Assembly: GCF_030694085.1 (NCBI RefSeq)
Contig: NZ_JAUXZE010000005.1
Location: 1-64,000 of the forward strand
DNA: 64,000 bases
Direction of reading: 5' to 3'
From: Tabrizicola sp.
Lineage (GTDB): Bacteria; Pseudomonadota; Alphaproteobacteria; Rhodobacterales; Rhodobacteraceae
A program made the translations under genes and the position numbers. Below are positions 1 to 10,003 of this stretch, in pieces (within the stretch, counting starts at the first letter, position 1; every line of letters begins with the position of its first letter). The notes under the pieces were generated by a model, which was given only the letters and a program-made list of their open reading frames with translations, was not told where the DNA came from and did no database searches.

Positions 1-2550
1 CGCCGCATCGGCGTGGCTGACAAGATCGCGCCCAAGACCCCCCTCCAGCCGGTCCGACCCCGCCCCCCCCAAAAGCGTGTCATCCCCCTCCCCGCCGTAA
101 AGCGTGTCGTTCCCCGCACCCCCGGACAGCCAGTCAGACCCACCCCGACCAGAAAGCGTGTCATTCCCCCCACCACCGATGGCCCGATCGGCCAGATCGG
201 TGCCGACAAATGTGTCCGCGAAGGCGCTGAGGATGAAGCCCTCGATCGACACGTAGGTGTCGCCCACCGCATCGCCGGTGGTCAGCGCCGCATTGGTCAG
301 GTCAAGGCGGATCGCAACCGGGCTGCTTTCATAGCTGGCGAAGTCGATGCCGGCGCCACCGTCCAACCGGTCGCCACCTGCGTCGCCCTGAAGCGTATCG
401 TTCCCCTCGCCGCCGAAGAGGGAATCGTTGCCCAGACGCCCTTCGATGCGGTCGTTCCCCTCCATCCCGAAGATCTGGTTGGCTTGCGCATCGCCCGCGA
501 GGGTATCATGGTAGCCCGACCCTTCCAGATCCTCGATCGCAACGTAGATGTCGCCTGCCGCCTCACCGGTGTTTCGATCCGGCTGACCCAGATCGGCCAC
601 CAGGCCGATGACGGATTCGCGGTAGCTGACACGGTCGCGGCCGATCCCGCCATCCAGCAGGTCCGCCCCTGTGCCGCCGAAAAGCGAATCGTTGCCGAGG
701 CCGCCGAACAGGCTGTCGGCCCCTGCCCCGCCAGACAGCCGGTCATTGCCTTCCGCACCATCGATGCGGTTGGCCAGGCTGTTGCCGGTCAGCTGGTCCG
801 AGAACGCCGACCCGATGATCCCTTCGATCGAGACATAGGTCTGCCCGGCCGCGATGTTGGTGTTGTGGTTCAGGCTCTCCAGGTTCACCCGCACCGCGCC
901 GGTCGCGCGGGTTAGAACGATGGTGTCGAAGCCCGCGCCACCCTCGATGGTGTCGGCGCCGGACGAGACCATGAACATGTCGTCGCCGGATCCGCCCTGC
1001 AGGTAGTCCACCTGGTTGGTGCCGAAGATCAGATTCTCGGGGTCGGAAGCCGAGGGCAGTGCGTGCCAGAGGCTGATGAAGTCCTTGAGCTGGAAGCTTG
1101 CCGGCAGAAGCGGCTGGCCATTGGGAGTGCGCAGCTCCAGCACCTCCTCGCCGTAGGAAATCGTCGCGCCCGTAGCAGTTGCCGTGATCGTCAGCGCAGC
1201 CAGCGAGTGGATCGGCCCCCAGCCGGACAGGTCCAGGCGGTCGGTGCCCAGCTGGAAGTCCGCGATCACGTCAAACGCCCCATCAGCGGTCAACACGAAG
1301 GTGTCGGCGCCAGCGCCGCCGAACAGCGTGTCCTGTCCCGCACCGTCCGACAGGATATCCGCACCCTGCCCACCTTCGATCACTTCATCCCCGTCGCCGC
1401 CCAGGATCATGTCCGACCCGGTGGTCCCGCTTAGCGAAGCCGGGACCGGGCTGCCGGTCTGGATCGGCGACAGCGGGCCGGGATCAAGCTGCAGCCGGGT
1501 GATCCCCCTGCCCTCGCCGGTGACGAAAAGCTCAATCATGCCGTTCACCACCTGCGCCGTCATTGCGGTGATGTTGTCCAACATCACGCCGGGGGTCTGC
1601 AGCAGCTGTCCGCAACTTATCAGTCGGCCATCGGGCATCAGTGTCATCACCGTAAGCCCCTCGTCGCCGCCACCCGCGATGACGAAGACGCGGTCGCCAA
1701 CTGTGGCGGTGGCCAGGGCCTGCACCCCCTGGAACCGGGTGTCCAGGGTGTCGACGACGTGATCCGCAACCCACATCGCACCGGTGGTCCCGATGCCCAG
1801 CACGCTGACCGAGGACGATCCGGCCGAAGCCACGACCAGATAGGTCACCCCCGCCATTTCGACGACCTTCACGTCCGACGGATCGTTGATCCCCAGTCCG
1901 TTCGGCGCGCCGATCATCCGCGGGTTGCCCAGTGCCCCGTTCGCACCCACCGGGAAGGCGCGCACGACGTCCGCTTCCAGCGACAAGCTGATCATGAACC
2001 GGTTGCCGCCCACCGTGACCGGCACCAGTGACGAGATGTCGACGCCCGTATGCGCCCCGTCCAGCACACGCAGGCCGACCAGCGTCATTGCCCCGTTGGG
2101 CGCGACCGAATAGGCGTGGATCGTGCTTTCACCCGACCGCGCGGCGTAAAAGAAGGTCTGCCCCCCGACCTGCACCACGCTTTGCGCCGACAGCGCGCCC
2201 CACAGGCTTCCCGGCATCTGCATCGGCGCAAGCAGCGCCCCGTCGCCGCCCAGGCCATAGGCCATCACGCCTGCCGTGCTGCCCCCGGTCACGACCAGGT
2301 GGCGCGCACCATTGATGGTTACCGTCTCCAGCACAGCCTCGGCCGGCAGGGACGAGCCCGGTGCCAGGCTTTCCTGGTCGACCAGCGTCATCGCGCCTGT
2401 CACGTCCAGCGCCAGGACCCCACCCCCGGCACGCGTGGCGGTGTAAAGCATCACCCGGCCATTCTGAACCACCAGCTCCAGGTCGGAGATGCCGGACACC
2501 ATGTGCAATGGCGCCGCAGAAAATACCTCTACCACCTGAAAGTTGATCAC
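1..2550 (-). CDS. RTX calcium-binding exoprotein with N-terminal propeller-like region (3' end outside window)
   Basis: Partial: the reading frame runs off the left edge, so the C-terminus is missing and at least 850 residues are present. The start is taken as GTG at 2550, just after an in-frame TGA; ATG at 2502 is an alternative. Residues 1 to about 370 contain repeated blocks of roughly 45 residues (for example [31 protein letters not shown]) that read like beta-propeller blades. From about residue 380 there are many glycine/aspartate nonapeptides of the GGxGxDxLx type, such as [17 protein letters not shown], interrupted by modules of the form ADTFVL...[18 protein letters not shown]. Such RTX repeats bind calcium after export, normally by a type I secretion system through a C-terminal signal that lies outside this window. 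No classical signal peptide is visible. It sits 129 bases downstream of UDP-glucose dehydrogenase in the same orientation. The substrate or adhesive role is unknown. Confidence 0.85.
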   Translation of the reverse strand, partial: MINFQVVEVFSAAPLHMVSGISDLELVVQNGRVMLYTATRAGGGVLALDVTGAMTLVDQESLAPGSSLPAEAVLETVTINGARHLVVTGGSTAGVMAYGLGGDGALLAPMQMPGSLWGALSAQSVVQVGGQTFFYAARSGESTIHAYSVAPNGAMTLVGLRVLDGAHTGVDISSLVPVTVGGNRFMISLSLEADVVRAFPVGANGALGNPRMIGAPNGLGINDPSDVKVVEMAGVTYLVVASAGSSSVSVLGIGTTGAMWVADHVVDTLDTRFQGVQALATATVGDRVFVIAGGGDEGLTVMTLMPDGRLISCGQLLQTPGVMLDNITAMTAQVVNGMIELFVTGEGRGITRLQLDPGPLSPIQTGSPVPASLSGTTGSDMILGGDGDEVIEGGQGADILSDGAGQDTLFGGAGADTFVLTADGAFDVIADFQLGTDRLDLSGWGPIHSLAALTITATATGATISYGEEVLELRTPNGQPLLPASFQLKDFISLWHALPSASDPENLIFGTNQVDYLQGGSGDDMFMVSSGADTIEGGAGFDTIVLTRATGAVRVNLESLNHNTNIAAGQTYVSIEGIIGSAFSDQLTGNSLANRIDGAEGNDRLSGGAGADSLFGGLGNDSLFGGTGADLLDGGIGRDRVSYRESVIGLVADLGQPDRNTGEAAGDIYVAIEDLEGSGYHDTLAGDAQANQIFGMEGNDRIEGRLGNDSLFGGEGNDTLQGDAGGDRLDGGAGIDFASYESSPVAIRLDLTNAALTTGDAVGDTYVSIEGFILSAFADTFVGTDLADRAIGGGGNDTLSGRGGSDWLSGGAGNDTLYGGEGDDTLLGGAGSDRLEGGLGRDLVSHADAA

Positions 2551-2679
2551 TTTCGGCCCCAGTCACACACCCATGTACCCAGGGAGAAGACTGCGCTTGA
2601 AAGCGGTTACGGCAGGTGAAGCAATCTGGGCGCAATCACGGCGTTTCCCCGCGATTTTCGGCAAAGCTGGCTAAAAACC

Positions 2680-3984
2680 TTAGCGCCCCACGCCGACATA
2701 GGCCGTGAAGCCGGCCTCGCGCACTTCTGCCGGGTCGTAGATGTTGCGCAGGTCAGCCATCTGCGGGGTCGCCATCTTCCGCGCCAGCTTTGCCAGGTCC
2801 AGCCCGCGAAACTCGTTCCATTCCGTCAGAAGGACCACCAGATCGGCGTCGTTGGCGGCCTGGTAAGGGTTCTCGATCCACTTCACCCCCGGCAGAAGCG
2901 CCTCGCCTTCGTGGCGCCCCTGCGGGTCGCTGATCCGCACCTTGGCACCCGCGCCCACCAGAGCCGGGATGATCGTCAGCGCTGGAGCGTCCCGCATGTC
3001 GTCGGTGTTCGGCTTGAAGGTCACGCCCAGGACAGCGATGGTCTTGTCGCGCAGGGTTCCGCCACACAGATCGACAATCTTGTCGATCATCCGGCGCTTC
3101 ACTTCCTCGTTGACCTTTATCACCGTCTCGACGATCTGCATCGGCGCTGCATGTTCCTGCCCGATCCGCGCCAAGGCTTTGGTATCCTTTGGAAAGCAGC
3201 TGCCCCCGTAGCCCGGTCCGGCATGAAGGAACTTGTCGCCGATGCGGCCATCCATCCCGATGCCCCTGGCCACCATCTTCACATCCGCGCCGACCTTTTC
3301 GCACAGGGCCGCCATCTCGTTGATGAAGGTGATCTTGGTGGCAAGGAAGGCATTGGCCGCATATTTGATCATCTCGGCGCTTTCCAGGCCGGTGTAGACC
3401 ATCGGGAATTCGCGCAGCGACAGGGGGCGGTAAAGCTCGGCCATGACCTTGCGCGCGCGCGCTGTCTCGACCCCGACGATCACCCGGTCGGGGCGCATGA
3501 AGTCGTCGATGGCCGCGCCCTCCCGCAGGAATTCGGGGTTCGATACGACATCGAACTCGGCCGCCGGGTTTGCCGCCAGCAACGCCTCTGCCACCTTGCG
3601 GTTGGTGCCGACCGGCACGGTGGATTTCGTCACCACCGCTGCATATCCCGTCAACGCCCTGCCGATATCAGCTGCGGCAGCCATGACATAGCTCAGGTCG
3701 GCATGGCCGTCGCCGCGCCGGGTCGGCGTGCCGACGGCGATGAACACCGCCTCGGCCCCGGCCACTGCCGCGCCAAGATCCGTCTTGAAGGACAGACGCC
3801 CCGCCGCAGCATTCTTCGCGATCAGTGCCTCCAGCCCCGGCTCGAAGATCGGCACCTCGCCCCGCGACAGGCGCCCGATCTTGGCGGCATCCTTGTCGAC
3901 GCAGACCACCTCGTGCCCGAAGTCGGAAAAGCACGCTCCCGAGACAAGCCCGACATATCCCGTCCCCACCATCGCGATGCGCAT
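2680..3984 (-). CDS. ugd: UDP-glucose 6-dehydrogenase
   Basis: Oxidises UDP-glucose to UDP-glucuronate with two NAD, a precursor for exopolysaccharide, capsule or lipid sugars; cytoplasmic. The N-terminal Rossmann motif GTGYVG is at residues 7-12, the catalytic cysteine is C263 in GYGGSCFPKDT, and the EMIKYAANAF helix carries the conserved Lys207 and Asn211. Length is 434 residues, normal for the family. An upstream ATG at 4032 adds 16 residues that do not belong to the fold; ATG at 3984 begins MRIAMVGTGYVG and has a GAGGGC ribosome site, so it is preferred. The downstream neighbour is the RTX exoprotein, which suggests but does not prove a surface-polymer context. Confidence 0.96.
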   Translation of the reverse strand: MRIAMVGTGYVGLVSGACFSDFGHEVVCVDKDAAKIGRLSRGEVPIFEPGLEALIAKNAAAGRLSFKTDLGAAVAGAEAVFIAVGTPTRRGDGHADLSYVMAAAADIGRALTGYAAVVTKSTVPVGTNRKVAEALLAANPAAEFDVVSNPEFLREGAAIDDFMRPDRVIVGVETARARKVMAELYRPLSLREFPMVYTGLESAEMIKYAANAFLATKITFINEMAALCEKVGADVKMVARGIGMDGRIGDKFLHAGPGYGGSCFPKDTKALARIGQEHAAPMQIVETVIKVNEEVKRRMIDKIVDLCGGTLRDKTIAVLGVTFKPNTDDMRDAPALTIIPALVGAGAKVRISDPQGRHEGEALLPGVKWIENPYQAANDADLVVLLTEWNEFRGLDLAKLARKMATPQMADLRNIYDPAEVREAGFTAYVGVGR

Positions 3985-4076
3985 CGTGCTGCCCTCATGC
4001 TTAGGGGGCATGTCTATGCAGGCATCCGGCACCTGTCAAACCGGGCCCATCCGCACGGGACAGGCCCGGCTTTGGC

Positions 4077-4448
4077 TCAGAGACGTTCCGGCCTGGGAAA
4101 GCGCGCTCTGACTGCGGCGACGGCAGCCAGCCAGTCCTCGCGCGTGGTCTCTTCGCGCTGCCAGCGGAAGAACAGCGGATCGGCCTCGACCGCAAGTGCT
4201 GCGCGAACCGACTGGTCCCGGTCGGCAAGCGCCGCCCGATAGTCCGCCGCAGCCGCAGCCGCCAGGTCTTCGGCAGAGCGCTCCAGCCCCACCGGGGCTG
4301 CCCGCACCACCCATTTGCCCCGAGCGGTCCGGCGATGGGCCGACAGGAAATCGACGGTCAGCCCCTCGATGGCCTCGCTCCCCTCGCGCGGGGCGTCCCC
4401 GATCCAGCCCGGAATCCCGTCTTCAGTGAACAGAACATGCAAGGTCAT
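4077..4448 (-). CDS. small protein of a phage-fibre module, possible tail-fibre assembly protein
   Basis: 123 residues starting MTLHVLFTEDGIPGWIGD. Its start codon lies one base after the stop of the upstream fibre-like gene, so the two are surely cotranscribed. The N-terminal half is a short beta-rich stretch and the C-terminal half is helical (ADYRAALADRDQSVRAAL then EDWLAAVAAVRARFP), a layout shared with small tail-fibre assembly or chaperone proteins that follow fibre genes in phages. I do not recognise a specific family. The role is inferred from position and shape only; it could equally be an unrelated Rhodobacteraceae small protein that travels with DUF2793 genes. Confidence 0.7.
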   Translation of the reverse strand: MTLHVLFTEDGIPGWIGDAPREGSEAIEGLTVDFLSAHRRTARGKWVVRAAPVGLERSAEDLAAAAAADYRAALADRDQSVRAALAVEADPLFFRWQREETTREDWLAAVAAVRARFPRPERL

Positions 4449-4449
4449 C

Positions 4450-7400
4450 TCAGTAGTCCGTCTCGATGTAGAGGCTCATGGTCGCAATGCCGATGACCGA
4501 CGACACGCCGCCCACGCTCATGTAGCTGTAGGGGTTGATCAGCGTCGTGGTCGTCGGCAGGTCGGTCGTGACCGTCCCGGTCGCCACCGCGCCCGAAACC
4601 AGGTTTGTCACCTCATAGCTCAGCGACTGCGTCGTGCCGGGGCGCGCGAACATCGCGATCTCGTAGACCGAGGTCAGGTCGGCACTCGGCTTCGGGAAGC
4701 TTGCGCCCAGGTCGACCTTTGTCGCCGTTCCGGTCCCGTCGTTGTACATGAACTGGATGTTGGTATCGGCGCTGTCGTAGCCCATCCCGCAGATGTTGGT
4801 CAGGGTCGACGGGTTGACGTCCGTCGGCGCCGCAGTCGAGTTGCGCATCCCCACGAAGGCCCGGTGCGAGGCATTGGTGACGCCCGTCGCCGGACCCCAG
4901 CGCCAGACCAGGTGGAACCCGCCCAGCCCCGCCGAAGGACCACCGACGGTGAACTGCAACGCACCGCCGCGGATGCCCGCGACGGCGGTGGTCGCGGCTG
5001 TGGTCACCCGCCAGGACCGCCGGCGCATATAGTTGTGCAAGCTGCTCGTGCCCACGTTCTCGGTCGTCGCCGTCCCGGTGGCCGAGATCACCAGCCCCAT
5101 CTGCGTATCCGCGCCGCCGTTCCCTGCCGGGACGAAAAGTCCCATCTTGTTGCGCCCGAAGAACGGCTGCAACGAGGAGTCCAGACCCGATGGTCCCATG
5201 ACAGCAGGTAGAACGCGCCCGGCCACATCGCGCCCGAACAGCTTCACGCCGCCCGCAGCAGGGGCCGTTGGCGTCGCGATCGCCGGCAGGCGCAACTGCC
5301 CACCCTCGATCTCGACATCCGCCGCACCCGCGAAGCTGCCCGCATTGTTGAACTGGACCGCGCCGCTGGCCCCACCGGGAGAGCCACCACCCCCGCCCGC
5401 AGGTGCCGCCCAGGTCCCGTCCGCCCGCAGGAAGTTGGCCGTCCCCCCGCCAGACGCTGGAGCCAACCCCTTCGCCGCGCTGGAGAACGTATCCAGTAGC
5501 GCCGTCACCTGCGTTCCCGACAGGTCCGCTGGGTCCGCAGCCGAACCCGTCGCGTTGCCCTTGATCGTCGTTGCCGGCATGTTTGCCAGCTTTGCGTTCG
5601 TCACCGCGTCCGCGTCCACTGTCCAGGTCGCCCCCGACCCGCTGACCGTGATGTCACCCTTGTCGCCATCGCTGACACCTCCGCCGCCGCCGGGAGGTGC
5701 CGCCCAGGTCCCGTCCGCCCGCAGGAAGTTGGCCGTCCCCCCGCCCGACGCCGGAGCCAACCCCTTCGCCGCGCTGGAGAACGTGTCCAGCAGCGTTGTC
5801 GCCTGCGCCCCCGTCAGGTCCTCCGGCGCGCCGGTCCCCGCCGTTGCCCGGCCTTTCAGCGTGCCCGTCGCCACGTTCGCCAGCTTCGCATTGGTCAGCG
5901 TCGCTGCGGCGACCTGAGCATCCACCAGTTGCGCCGCGACAATGTTGCCCGCCACGCGCCCCACCACCGCGTTGGTGCCGACCGCCAGGTCCGCGGGGTC
6001 CGCCGTCGCACCCGTGGCATTGGCCTTGATCGTATTTGCGGCCATGTCGGCGGCTTTTGCGTTGTCCACCACGTTGGCCGCGATGGTCAGCGCAGTGCCC
6101 CCTGCCGTTTTCGTCACATCCCCGGTGAAGGCACTGGTCCTGATCGACCCCGTCCCGCTGAACTCGATCCCGCCCGTGACGGTGATCGCTTCCGGGTCGC
6201 CGGTCCCCGCCGTGTCGCGACCGATCAGGCTGTCGGTGGCGATGTCGGCCAGCTTGGTGAACCCCACCGCATTGGCCGCAATGGTCGTCGCCCCATCCGC
6301 GACCGATGTCACGTCGCCCGAATGGTTCGGGTGGACATAGTTGTTCGCCCCCGTGGCCACACCGTCCAGTTTCGTCTTGTCCGACGCCGACATGAAGCCC
6401 GCGACAGAAGCTGTTGCCGCACTGTGCAGCGTGCCTCCCGCCCGCGTGCCGTGCGCCGTGTCGTCAAACCGTGCCGCAGGCAGCGTCCCGGCCGTCAGGT
6501 CGGTCGCAGAGCCGCTTGTGGCGATGCCCGCAAGGCCGGTGATCGTCGCCGCAGCCTGGGTCCCCGTGTGGTTCGCCCGGTTCAGCAGGACAGCATCCGC
6601 CGCGTTCGCCGTCGCTCCGTTCGCGACGTTCAGAACCGTGCGCACCTGCGTCGCCGTCAGCGCCTCGGGGCTGCCTGTGCCCGCCGAGGCGCGGCCAAGA
6701 ATGGTGCTGGTCGACAGGTCGGCCAGCTTGCCCAGCGTGACTGCACCGGCATCAATGGTCCAGGTCGCCCCCGACCCCGAGACGGTGACATCCCCCTTGT
6801 CGCCGTCGCTGACACCACCACTTCCAGCGCCTCCGACCAGCTGGGTCGCCCCGGCGCTGCGCACCTTGACCTCGCCCGTGGTGGTGTTCAGCCACAACGT
6901 CCCGTCCAGTGGTGCCAAGGGGTCCGCCGCTTGTCCGCCCAGATGCATCGGCTGTGGCAGTGTGACCTCGCCCGTCCCCGCCTCCGCTTCCAGCGCCGTG
7001 AAGAAGGTCGATCCGTCCGCGCTGACCTTCACGCTGAAATCATCCGACCCGGCAGTACCCATCTCGGCCCGGCCACTGAAGCCGGTCTGGAACAGAAGGG
7101 TTGCCGTATCACCCGCCACGGCCTTGTTCAGCTTCAGCTGATGACCCGAACCGGCGTGGTTCAGCAGTGTCGCCGGGGACGAGACAGCCAGCCGGTTCGT
7201 CGCGTCGGGGGTAGCCGAGACGCCCAGTCGCCCCACCGTGAACGGCCCGTCCGACAGCGCGATCCAGGTCAGCCCGTTGAAGAAGGCCATCTGGCTCTCG
7301 GCCATGACGTAGGCTTGCCAACCGTTCAGGGGCTGGGTGAACTGCCACCCCGCCTCGGTATAAAGCGCAATGCGCCCCGCCTGGCCGACCCAGGGCCCCG

Positions 7401-7590
7401 TCGCCCCGACCGCCACGATATGGCGGTCGCCAAGCGTCGGCAGGGCGGGCGGCGTGGTAAGCGTCCGGTTGATCACCGCAAGCTGAACCATCAGGTCCAG
7501 CTTCACCAGCGCCTCGTTGTGGGTGACATGCTTTTGCGCCTGCGCCGGAAGGATCAGGGGCAGCGACAGTATCGTCGTTTCATCGGGCAT
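4450..7590 (-). CDS. DUF2793-type phage fibre-like protein, 1046 residues
   Basis: The N-terminus (about residues 1-100: [20 protein letters not shown]..., [18 protein letters not shown]) matches the DUF2793 domain found in tail-fibre proteins of alphaproteobacterial phages and in gene transfer agent fibres. The middle (about 230-780) is built from repeated short blocks such as [32 protein letters not shown] and [18 protein letters not shown], low in aromatics and typical of elongated trimeric fibres. The last 250 residues form a distinct C-terminal region ending [16 protein letters not shown] that could be a receptor-binding head. A GGAGG ribosome site lies 6 bases before ATG 7590. No capsid, portal, terminase or baseplate genes are nearby, so this is an orphan fibre module rather than a prophage. 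The exact role (GTA fibre, domesticated fibre, bacteriocin part) is open. Confidence 0.85.
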   Translation of the reverse strand: MPDETTILSLPLILPAQAQKHVTHNEALVKLDLMVQLAVINRTLTTPPALPTLGDRHIVAVGATGPWVGQAGRIALYTEAGWQFTQPLNGWQAYVMAESQMAFFNGLTWIALSDGPFTVGRLGVSATPDATNRLAVSSPATLLNHAGSGHQLKLNKAVAGDTATLLFQTGFSGRAEMGTAGSDDFSVKVSADGSTFFTALEAEAGTGEVTLPQPMHLGGQAADPLAPLDGTLWLNTTTGEVKVRSAGATQLVGGAGSGGVSDGDKGDVTVSGSGATWTIDAGAVTLGKLADLSTSTILGRASAGTGSPEALTATQVRTVLNVANGATANAADAVLLNRANHTGTQAAATITGLAGIATSGSATDLTAGTLPAARFDDTAHGTRAGGTLHSAATASVAGFMSASDKTKLDGVATGANNYVHPNHSGDVTSVADGATTIAANAVGFTKLADIATDSLIGRDTAGTGDPEAITVTGGIEFSGTGSIRTSAFTGDVTKTAGGTALTIAANVVDNAKAADMAANTIKANATGATADPADLAVGTNAVVGRVAGNIVAAQLVDAQVAAATLTNAKLANVATGTLKGRATAGTGAPEDLTGAQATTLLDTFSSAAKGLAPASGGGTANFLRADGTWAAPPGGGGGVSDGDKGDITVSGSGATWTVDADAVTNAKLANMPATTIKGNATGSAADPADLSGTQVTALLDTFSSAAKGLAPASGGGTANFLRADGTWAAPAGGGGGSPGGASGAVQFNNAGSFAGAADVEIEGGQLRLPAIATPTAPAAGGVKLFGRDVAGRVLPAVMGPSGLDSSLQPFFGRNKMGLFVPAGNGGADTQMGLVISATGTATTENVGTSSLHNYMRRRSWRVTTAATTAVAGIRGGALQFTVGGPSAGLGGFHLVWRWGPATGVTNASHRAFVGMRNSTAAPTDVNPSTLTNICGMGYDSADTNIQFMYNDGTGTATKVDLGASFPKPSADLTSVYEIAMFARPGTTQSLSYEVTNLVSGAVATGTVTTDLPTTTTLINPYSYMSVGGVSSVIGIATMSLYIETDY
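5401..5804. repeat. near-identical internal repeat units in the fibre gene
   Basis: The segment from 5401 to about 5510 recurs at 5695 to about 5804, an offset of 294 bases or 98 codons. The first 50 bases are identical and later positions differ mainly at third codon positions. Both copies encode the [10 protein letters not shown] and [14 protein letters not shown] blocks with a glycine-rich linker. In-frame unit gain or loss would change fibre length without breaking the frame. Confidence 0.85.
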
Positions 7591-7692
7591 CAGAACCTCC
7601 GCGGGATCACCTTGGCCGGGGACCCTAGGGAAGCTTCCTTCACACCCGCTGATCAGACCGCGCGCTGATCCGGTTCCGCTCGCAACGGGCCA

Positions 7693-7715
7693 AGGGTGGG
7701 CGCATCGCCCACCCT
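7693..7715. repeat. GGGTGGGCG palindrome copy
   Basis: AGGGTGGGCG, loop CAT, CGCCCACCCT: perfect 10-base stem. One member of the dispersed palindrome family of this window. Confidence 0.8.
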
Positions 7716-7850
7716 ACGCCTGCGCTCCAATTATCCTTGGGGAGATGCCTTTGCCCGCCGGATAGACAGGTGGCACCCCCCCGGCCTCTTTGGCGCAAAC
7801 CTGACTTGGGCCCGGGCAGGCGAAATGCCCTGCCGCTGATCGATCCGTAG

Positions 7851-7869
7851 GGTGGGCGATCCGCCCACC
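7851..7869. repeat. GGTGGGCG palindrome copy just downstream of an EamA gene
   Basis: GGTGGGCG, ATC, CGCCCACC: perfect 8-base stem ending 7 bases from the stop codon of the minus-strand EamA gene, so it may act as its transcription terminator or 3' stabiliser. Confidence 0.75.
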
Positions 7870-7875
7870 GCCCGT

Positions 7876-8775
7876 TCAGGGGTCCTCGACCAGGGCCGGG
7901 GTCGCCCGTTCGCGCCGCGCTTCCGCCCAGGTGTTCACGCTGATTGCCAGGATGATCAGCGCACCCCCGGCCAGCACCCAGGGTTCGACCGGCTCGCCAA
8001 AGGCAAGCAGGCCCAGCAGCGCCGCCCAGATCAGCTGCAGGAACGTGACCGGCTGCGTCACCGCCAGCGGAGCGGCGCGAAACGCCTTCGCCATCGCGTA
8101 ATGCCCCAAGGTCGCCAGTGCCGCGACCGCCGCCAGCCAGGCGCATTGCTCCCAGCGCACCGGCTGCCACTGCGCCACCGCCAGCGGCAAGAGCCCGACC
8201 GTCACCGTCACCGACAGGACCGCCACGATCGACGACGCCGAGGCCTCCCGGCTCAACCGTTTGGCGATGATGTAACTCATCGCGAAGAATATCGTGGCCC
8301 CAAGCTGCGACAGATGCCCCAGCGACAATTCCCGCACTCCTGGCCGCAGGACGATCAACCCGCCGACCACCGCCACCAGCACCGCCGCAACCCGCCGCGC
8401 TCCCAGCCCCTCGCCCAGAAGAAGGCCCCCGATCACCAGCACCATTACCGGCCCCAGGAAGGCAATCGCCGCCATCTCCGCCACCGGGACCCGGGCCATC
8501 GCATAGAACCACATGATGACCGCGACGACATGCAGCGCCCCGCGGCCCAGAAACATCTGCCCGACGCCGGGGCCGAACCGCATGCCTCGCATGGCCCACA
8601 GGGCGGGCAGCAGGAACAGCAGGCCAAAGCCGAACCGGATGAAGGCCGACTGCGCCGCCGGAAGTTCGGTTCCAAGGTAACGGACAATCCCGTTCACCCC
8701 TACAAAGGACAGCCCGGCCCCCGCCATCCACAAGGCCCCCTCAAGGGGCCGCCCAAGATCATTCACGGCGCGCAT
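7876..8775 (-). CDS. EamA/DMT-family inner-membrane transporter
   Basis: About 299 residues with ten hydrophobic segments arranged as two EamA repeats (first from about SFVGVNGIVRYLG, second from about GHLSQLGATIFFAMSYIIAKRL), the drug/metabolite transporter layout. Motifs such as AFLGPVMVLVIGGLLLGE, typical of EamA proteins, are present. ATG at 8775 (MRAVNDLGRP) is chosen; a TTG at 8799 would add eight residues. The substrate cannot be read from sequence. The gene is flanked by palindromes on both sides and is probably monocistronic. Confidence 0.88.
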   Translation of the reverse strand: MRAVNDLGRPLEGALWMAGAGLSFVGVNGIVRYLGTELPAAQSAFIRFGFGLLFLLPALWAMRGMRFGPGVGQMFLGRGALHVVAVIMWFYAMARVPVAEMAAIAFLGPVMVLVIGGLLLGEGLGARRVAAVLVAVVGGLIVLRPGVRELSLGHLSQLGATIFFAMSYIIAKRLSREASASSIVAVLSVTVTVGLLPLAVAQWQPVRWEQCAWLAAVAALATLGHYAMAKAFRAAPLAVTQPVTFLQLIWAALLGLLAFGEPVEPWVLAGGALIILAISVNTWAEARRERATPALVEDP

Positions 8776-8829
8776 GGCCGGACAGAAGCCCAACGGCAAG
8801 GCGAAGGCAACCCGCCGAAATACGCGTAG

Positions 8830-8847
8830 GGTGCGCTACAGCGCACC
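8830..8847. repeat. GGTGCGC palindrome upstream of the EamA gene
   Basis: GGTGCGCT, AC, AGCGCACC: perfect 8-base arms, preceded by the same GTAGG lead as the GGTGGGC family. It looks like a diverged member and sits in the short gap between the LysE/ArgO stop and the EamA start. Confidence 0.65.
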
Positions 8848-8939
8848 GCACCGTTGCATAATGGTTGCCGCCTCCCGAGCGCCCGCAGGGCAAGCCCCCG
8901 GACTTCCCGGGCCGCGCACCCTCGTCCTGCAAGGACACC

Positions 8940-9551
8940 TCACGCCCCGAAGGCCAGACCCGTCGCGATGACCCACATCGTCGTCCCCACGCCGACCTCC
9001 AGCCAGACCCAGGCCGCGGGCCGGGCGAAGACCGGGGCCAGCAGCCGCGCTCCGAACCCCAGCGCGGTGAAAAAGCTCAACGATGCACAGGCCGCCGCGA
9101 CCCCGAACACCGCCTGATGCGGCGCATACTGGGCCGAGATCGACCCGATCAGCACCACCGCATCCAGATAGACATGCGGGTTGGCCCAGGTCAGGACCAG
9201 ACAGGTCGCAAGCACCTTCCCCAGGGGGGCCGACCCTGCCTCCGACGGCCGCAAGGCCTCGCCGCCCCGCAGGGCCGCCCGGAACCGCAGGCCCCCGTAG
9301 ACAGCCAGGAACCCCACCCCCAGCCAGCGCATCGCTTGGCCGAACCACGGAACCGCCGCACTCAGGGACCCGAATCCCGCCACCCCCGCCCCGATCAGCA
9401 CCGCGTCCGAGATCGCGCAGACCGCCACCACCGCGGCCAGATGCTCCCTTCGCAGCCCCTGCCGCAACACGAACGCATTCTGAGACCCGATCGCAAGGAT
9501 CAGGCTAAGGCCGACCAGATAGCCATTCACTGCCGCTTCAAGCAACTGCAA
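8940..9551 (-). CDS. argO: LysE/ArgO-family basic amino acid exporter
   Basis: 203 residues with six hydrophobic segments and the family signature LILAIGSQNAFVLRQGL near the N-terminus, plus LTWANPHVYLDAVVLIG in the middle. The family exports arginine and/or lysine, preventing toxic accumulation. A TTG start at 9551 is used because GAGG lies 8 bases upstream and the TTG lies within the end of the ACT-domain gene (14-base overlap), implying translational coupling; GTG 9530 is possible. The divergent argP-like regulator at 10004 strongly supports the assignment, since ArgP/LysG regulators activate this exporter in other bacteria. Whether Lys or Arg is the substrate is not decidable here. Confidence 0.9.
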   Translation of the reverse strand: MQLLEAAVNGYLVGLSLILAIGSQNAFVLRQGLRREHLAAVVAVCAISDAVLIGAGVAGFGSLSAAVPWFGQAMRWLGVGFLAVYGGLRFRAALRGGEALRPSEAGSAPLGKVLATCLVLTWANPHVYLDAVVLIGSISAQYAPHQAVFGVAAACASLSFFTALGFGARLLAPVFARPAAWVWLEVGVGTTMWVIATGLAFGA

Positions 9552-9921
9552 GCCGCCTCAGCGCCGCCAGGGCGTCTTCCCGACGATCCCACTGCACGAA
9601 AAGGTGGTCGTGATGGTAGCCTGCAATCACGTTGCAGCTGATCCCCTCCCGTCCCAGGGCACCCGCCAGGGCCGCCGTCAGCCCCACAGCCGCAAGGTCG
9701 GACTGCACCGTCAGGCTGATCCGCGCCCAGGGGTCGGACTGAAATCCGGCCTCCCGCATCTCTGCCAGGGGGGCGACCACAGTCATACCCTCCTGCTCGG
9801 TGACCGTGGCGAAGGGTGTGATCAACAGAATTCCGCCAGTCCAGACGCCATAGCCATAGGGTTCGGGATGCAGCACCGGCTCCATCGTCCGCAAGAGCAC
9901 CGCAAGATCGATTTCTGCCAT
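9538..9921 (-). CDS. ACT-domain protein
   Basis: 127 residues from ATG 9921, which has GGAGGG 6 bases upstream; a longer frame to 9987 lacks support and would overrun the regulatory palindrome. The C-terminal half (ARISLTVQSDLAAVGLTAAL, LGREGISCNVIAGYHHDHLF) has the alternating strand/helix pattern of an ACT domain, which binds amino acids. It overlaps argO by 14 bases and shares the divergent promoter region with argP. By context it probably senses or is controlled by basic amino acids, but no catalytic domain is attached and its action is not known. Confidence 0.85.
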   Translation of the reverse strand: MAEIDLAVLLRTMEPVLHPEPYGYGVWTGGILLITPFATVTEQEGMTVVAPLAEMREAGFQSDPWARISLTVQSDLAAVGLTAALAGALGREGISCNVIAGYHHDHLFVQWDRREDALAALRRLAVA

Positions 9922-9980
9922 GTAACCCTCCATTTCCCTTGACCTATGCCGACCGCGCGGCACAATCCAGGTAATCTTCC

Positions 9981-9993
9981 TAATCAAAGATTA
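9981..9993. promoter_or_regulatory. LysR-type operator TAATC-AAA-GATTA
   Basis: Perfect 5-base inverted repeat that satisfies the T-N11-A rule of LysR-family sites. It lies in the 82-base gap between the divergent ACT/argO operon and argP, ending 10 bases before the argP start codon, a position suited to autoregulation and control of the exporter operon. Confidence 0.6.
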
Positions 9994-10003
9994 GCGAAAC
10001 TTA

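Larger units (their letters stand above)
7591..7875. other. intergenic region with two hairpin palindromes
   Basis: No gene is seen in these 285 bases. They contain a perfect 10-base inverted repeat with a CAT loop at 7693-7715 (AGGGTGGGCG arms) and a second, 8-base copy at 7851-7869 (GGTGGGCG arms). Both belong to a palindrome family that recurs at 8830, 44687 and 53019. They lie between the stop of the EamA gene and the start of the fibre gene and may serve as terminators. Confidence 0.75.

Noticed and set aside
13..915. Plus-strand open frame rich in Arg/Pro
   Set aside because: It is the antisense of the RTX glycine/aspartate repeats on the minus strand; the minus frame has intact RTX motifs.
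2911..4242. 443-codon plus-strand frame over ugd
   Set aside because: Antisense shadow of the well-conserved UDP-glucose dehydrogenase.
4450..7590. Complete prophage
   Set aside because: No integrase, portal, capsid or terminase in the surrounding sequence; only fibre-like genes.
5929..7668. 579-codon plus-strand frame over the fibre gene
   Set aside because: Arginine-rich antisense shadow; the minus frame has DUF2793 and a proper ribosome site.
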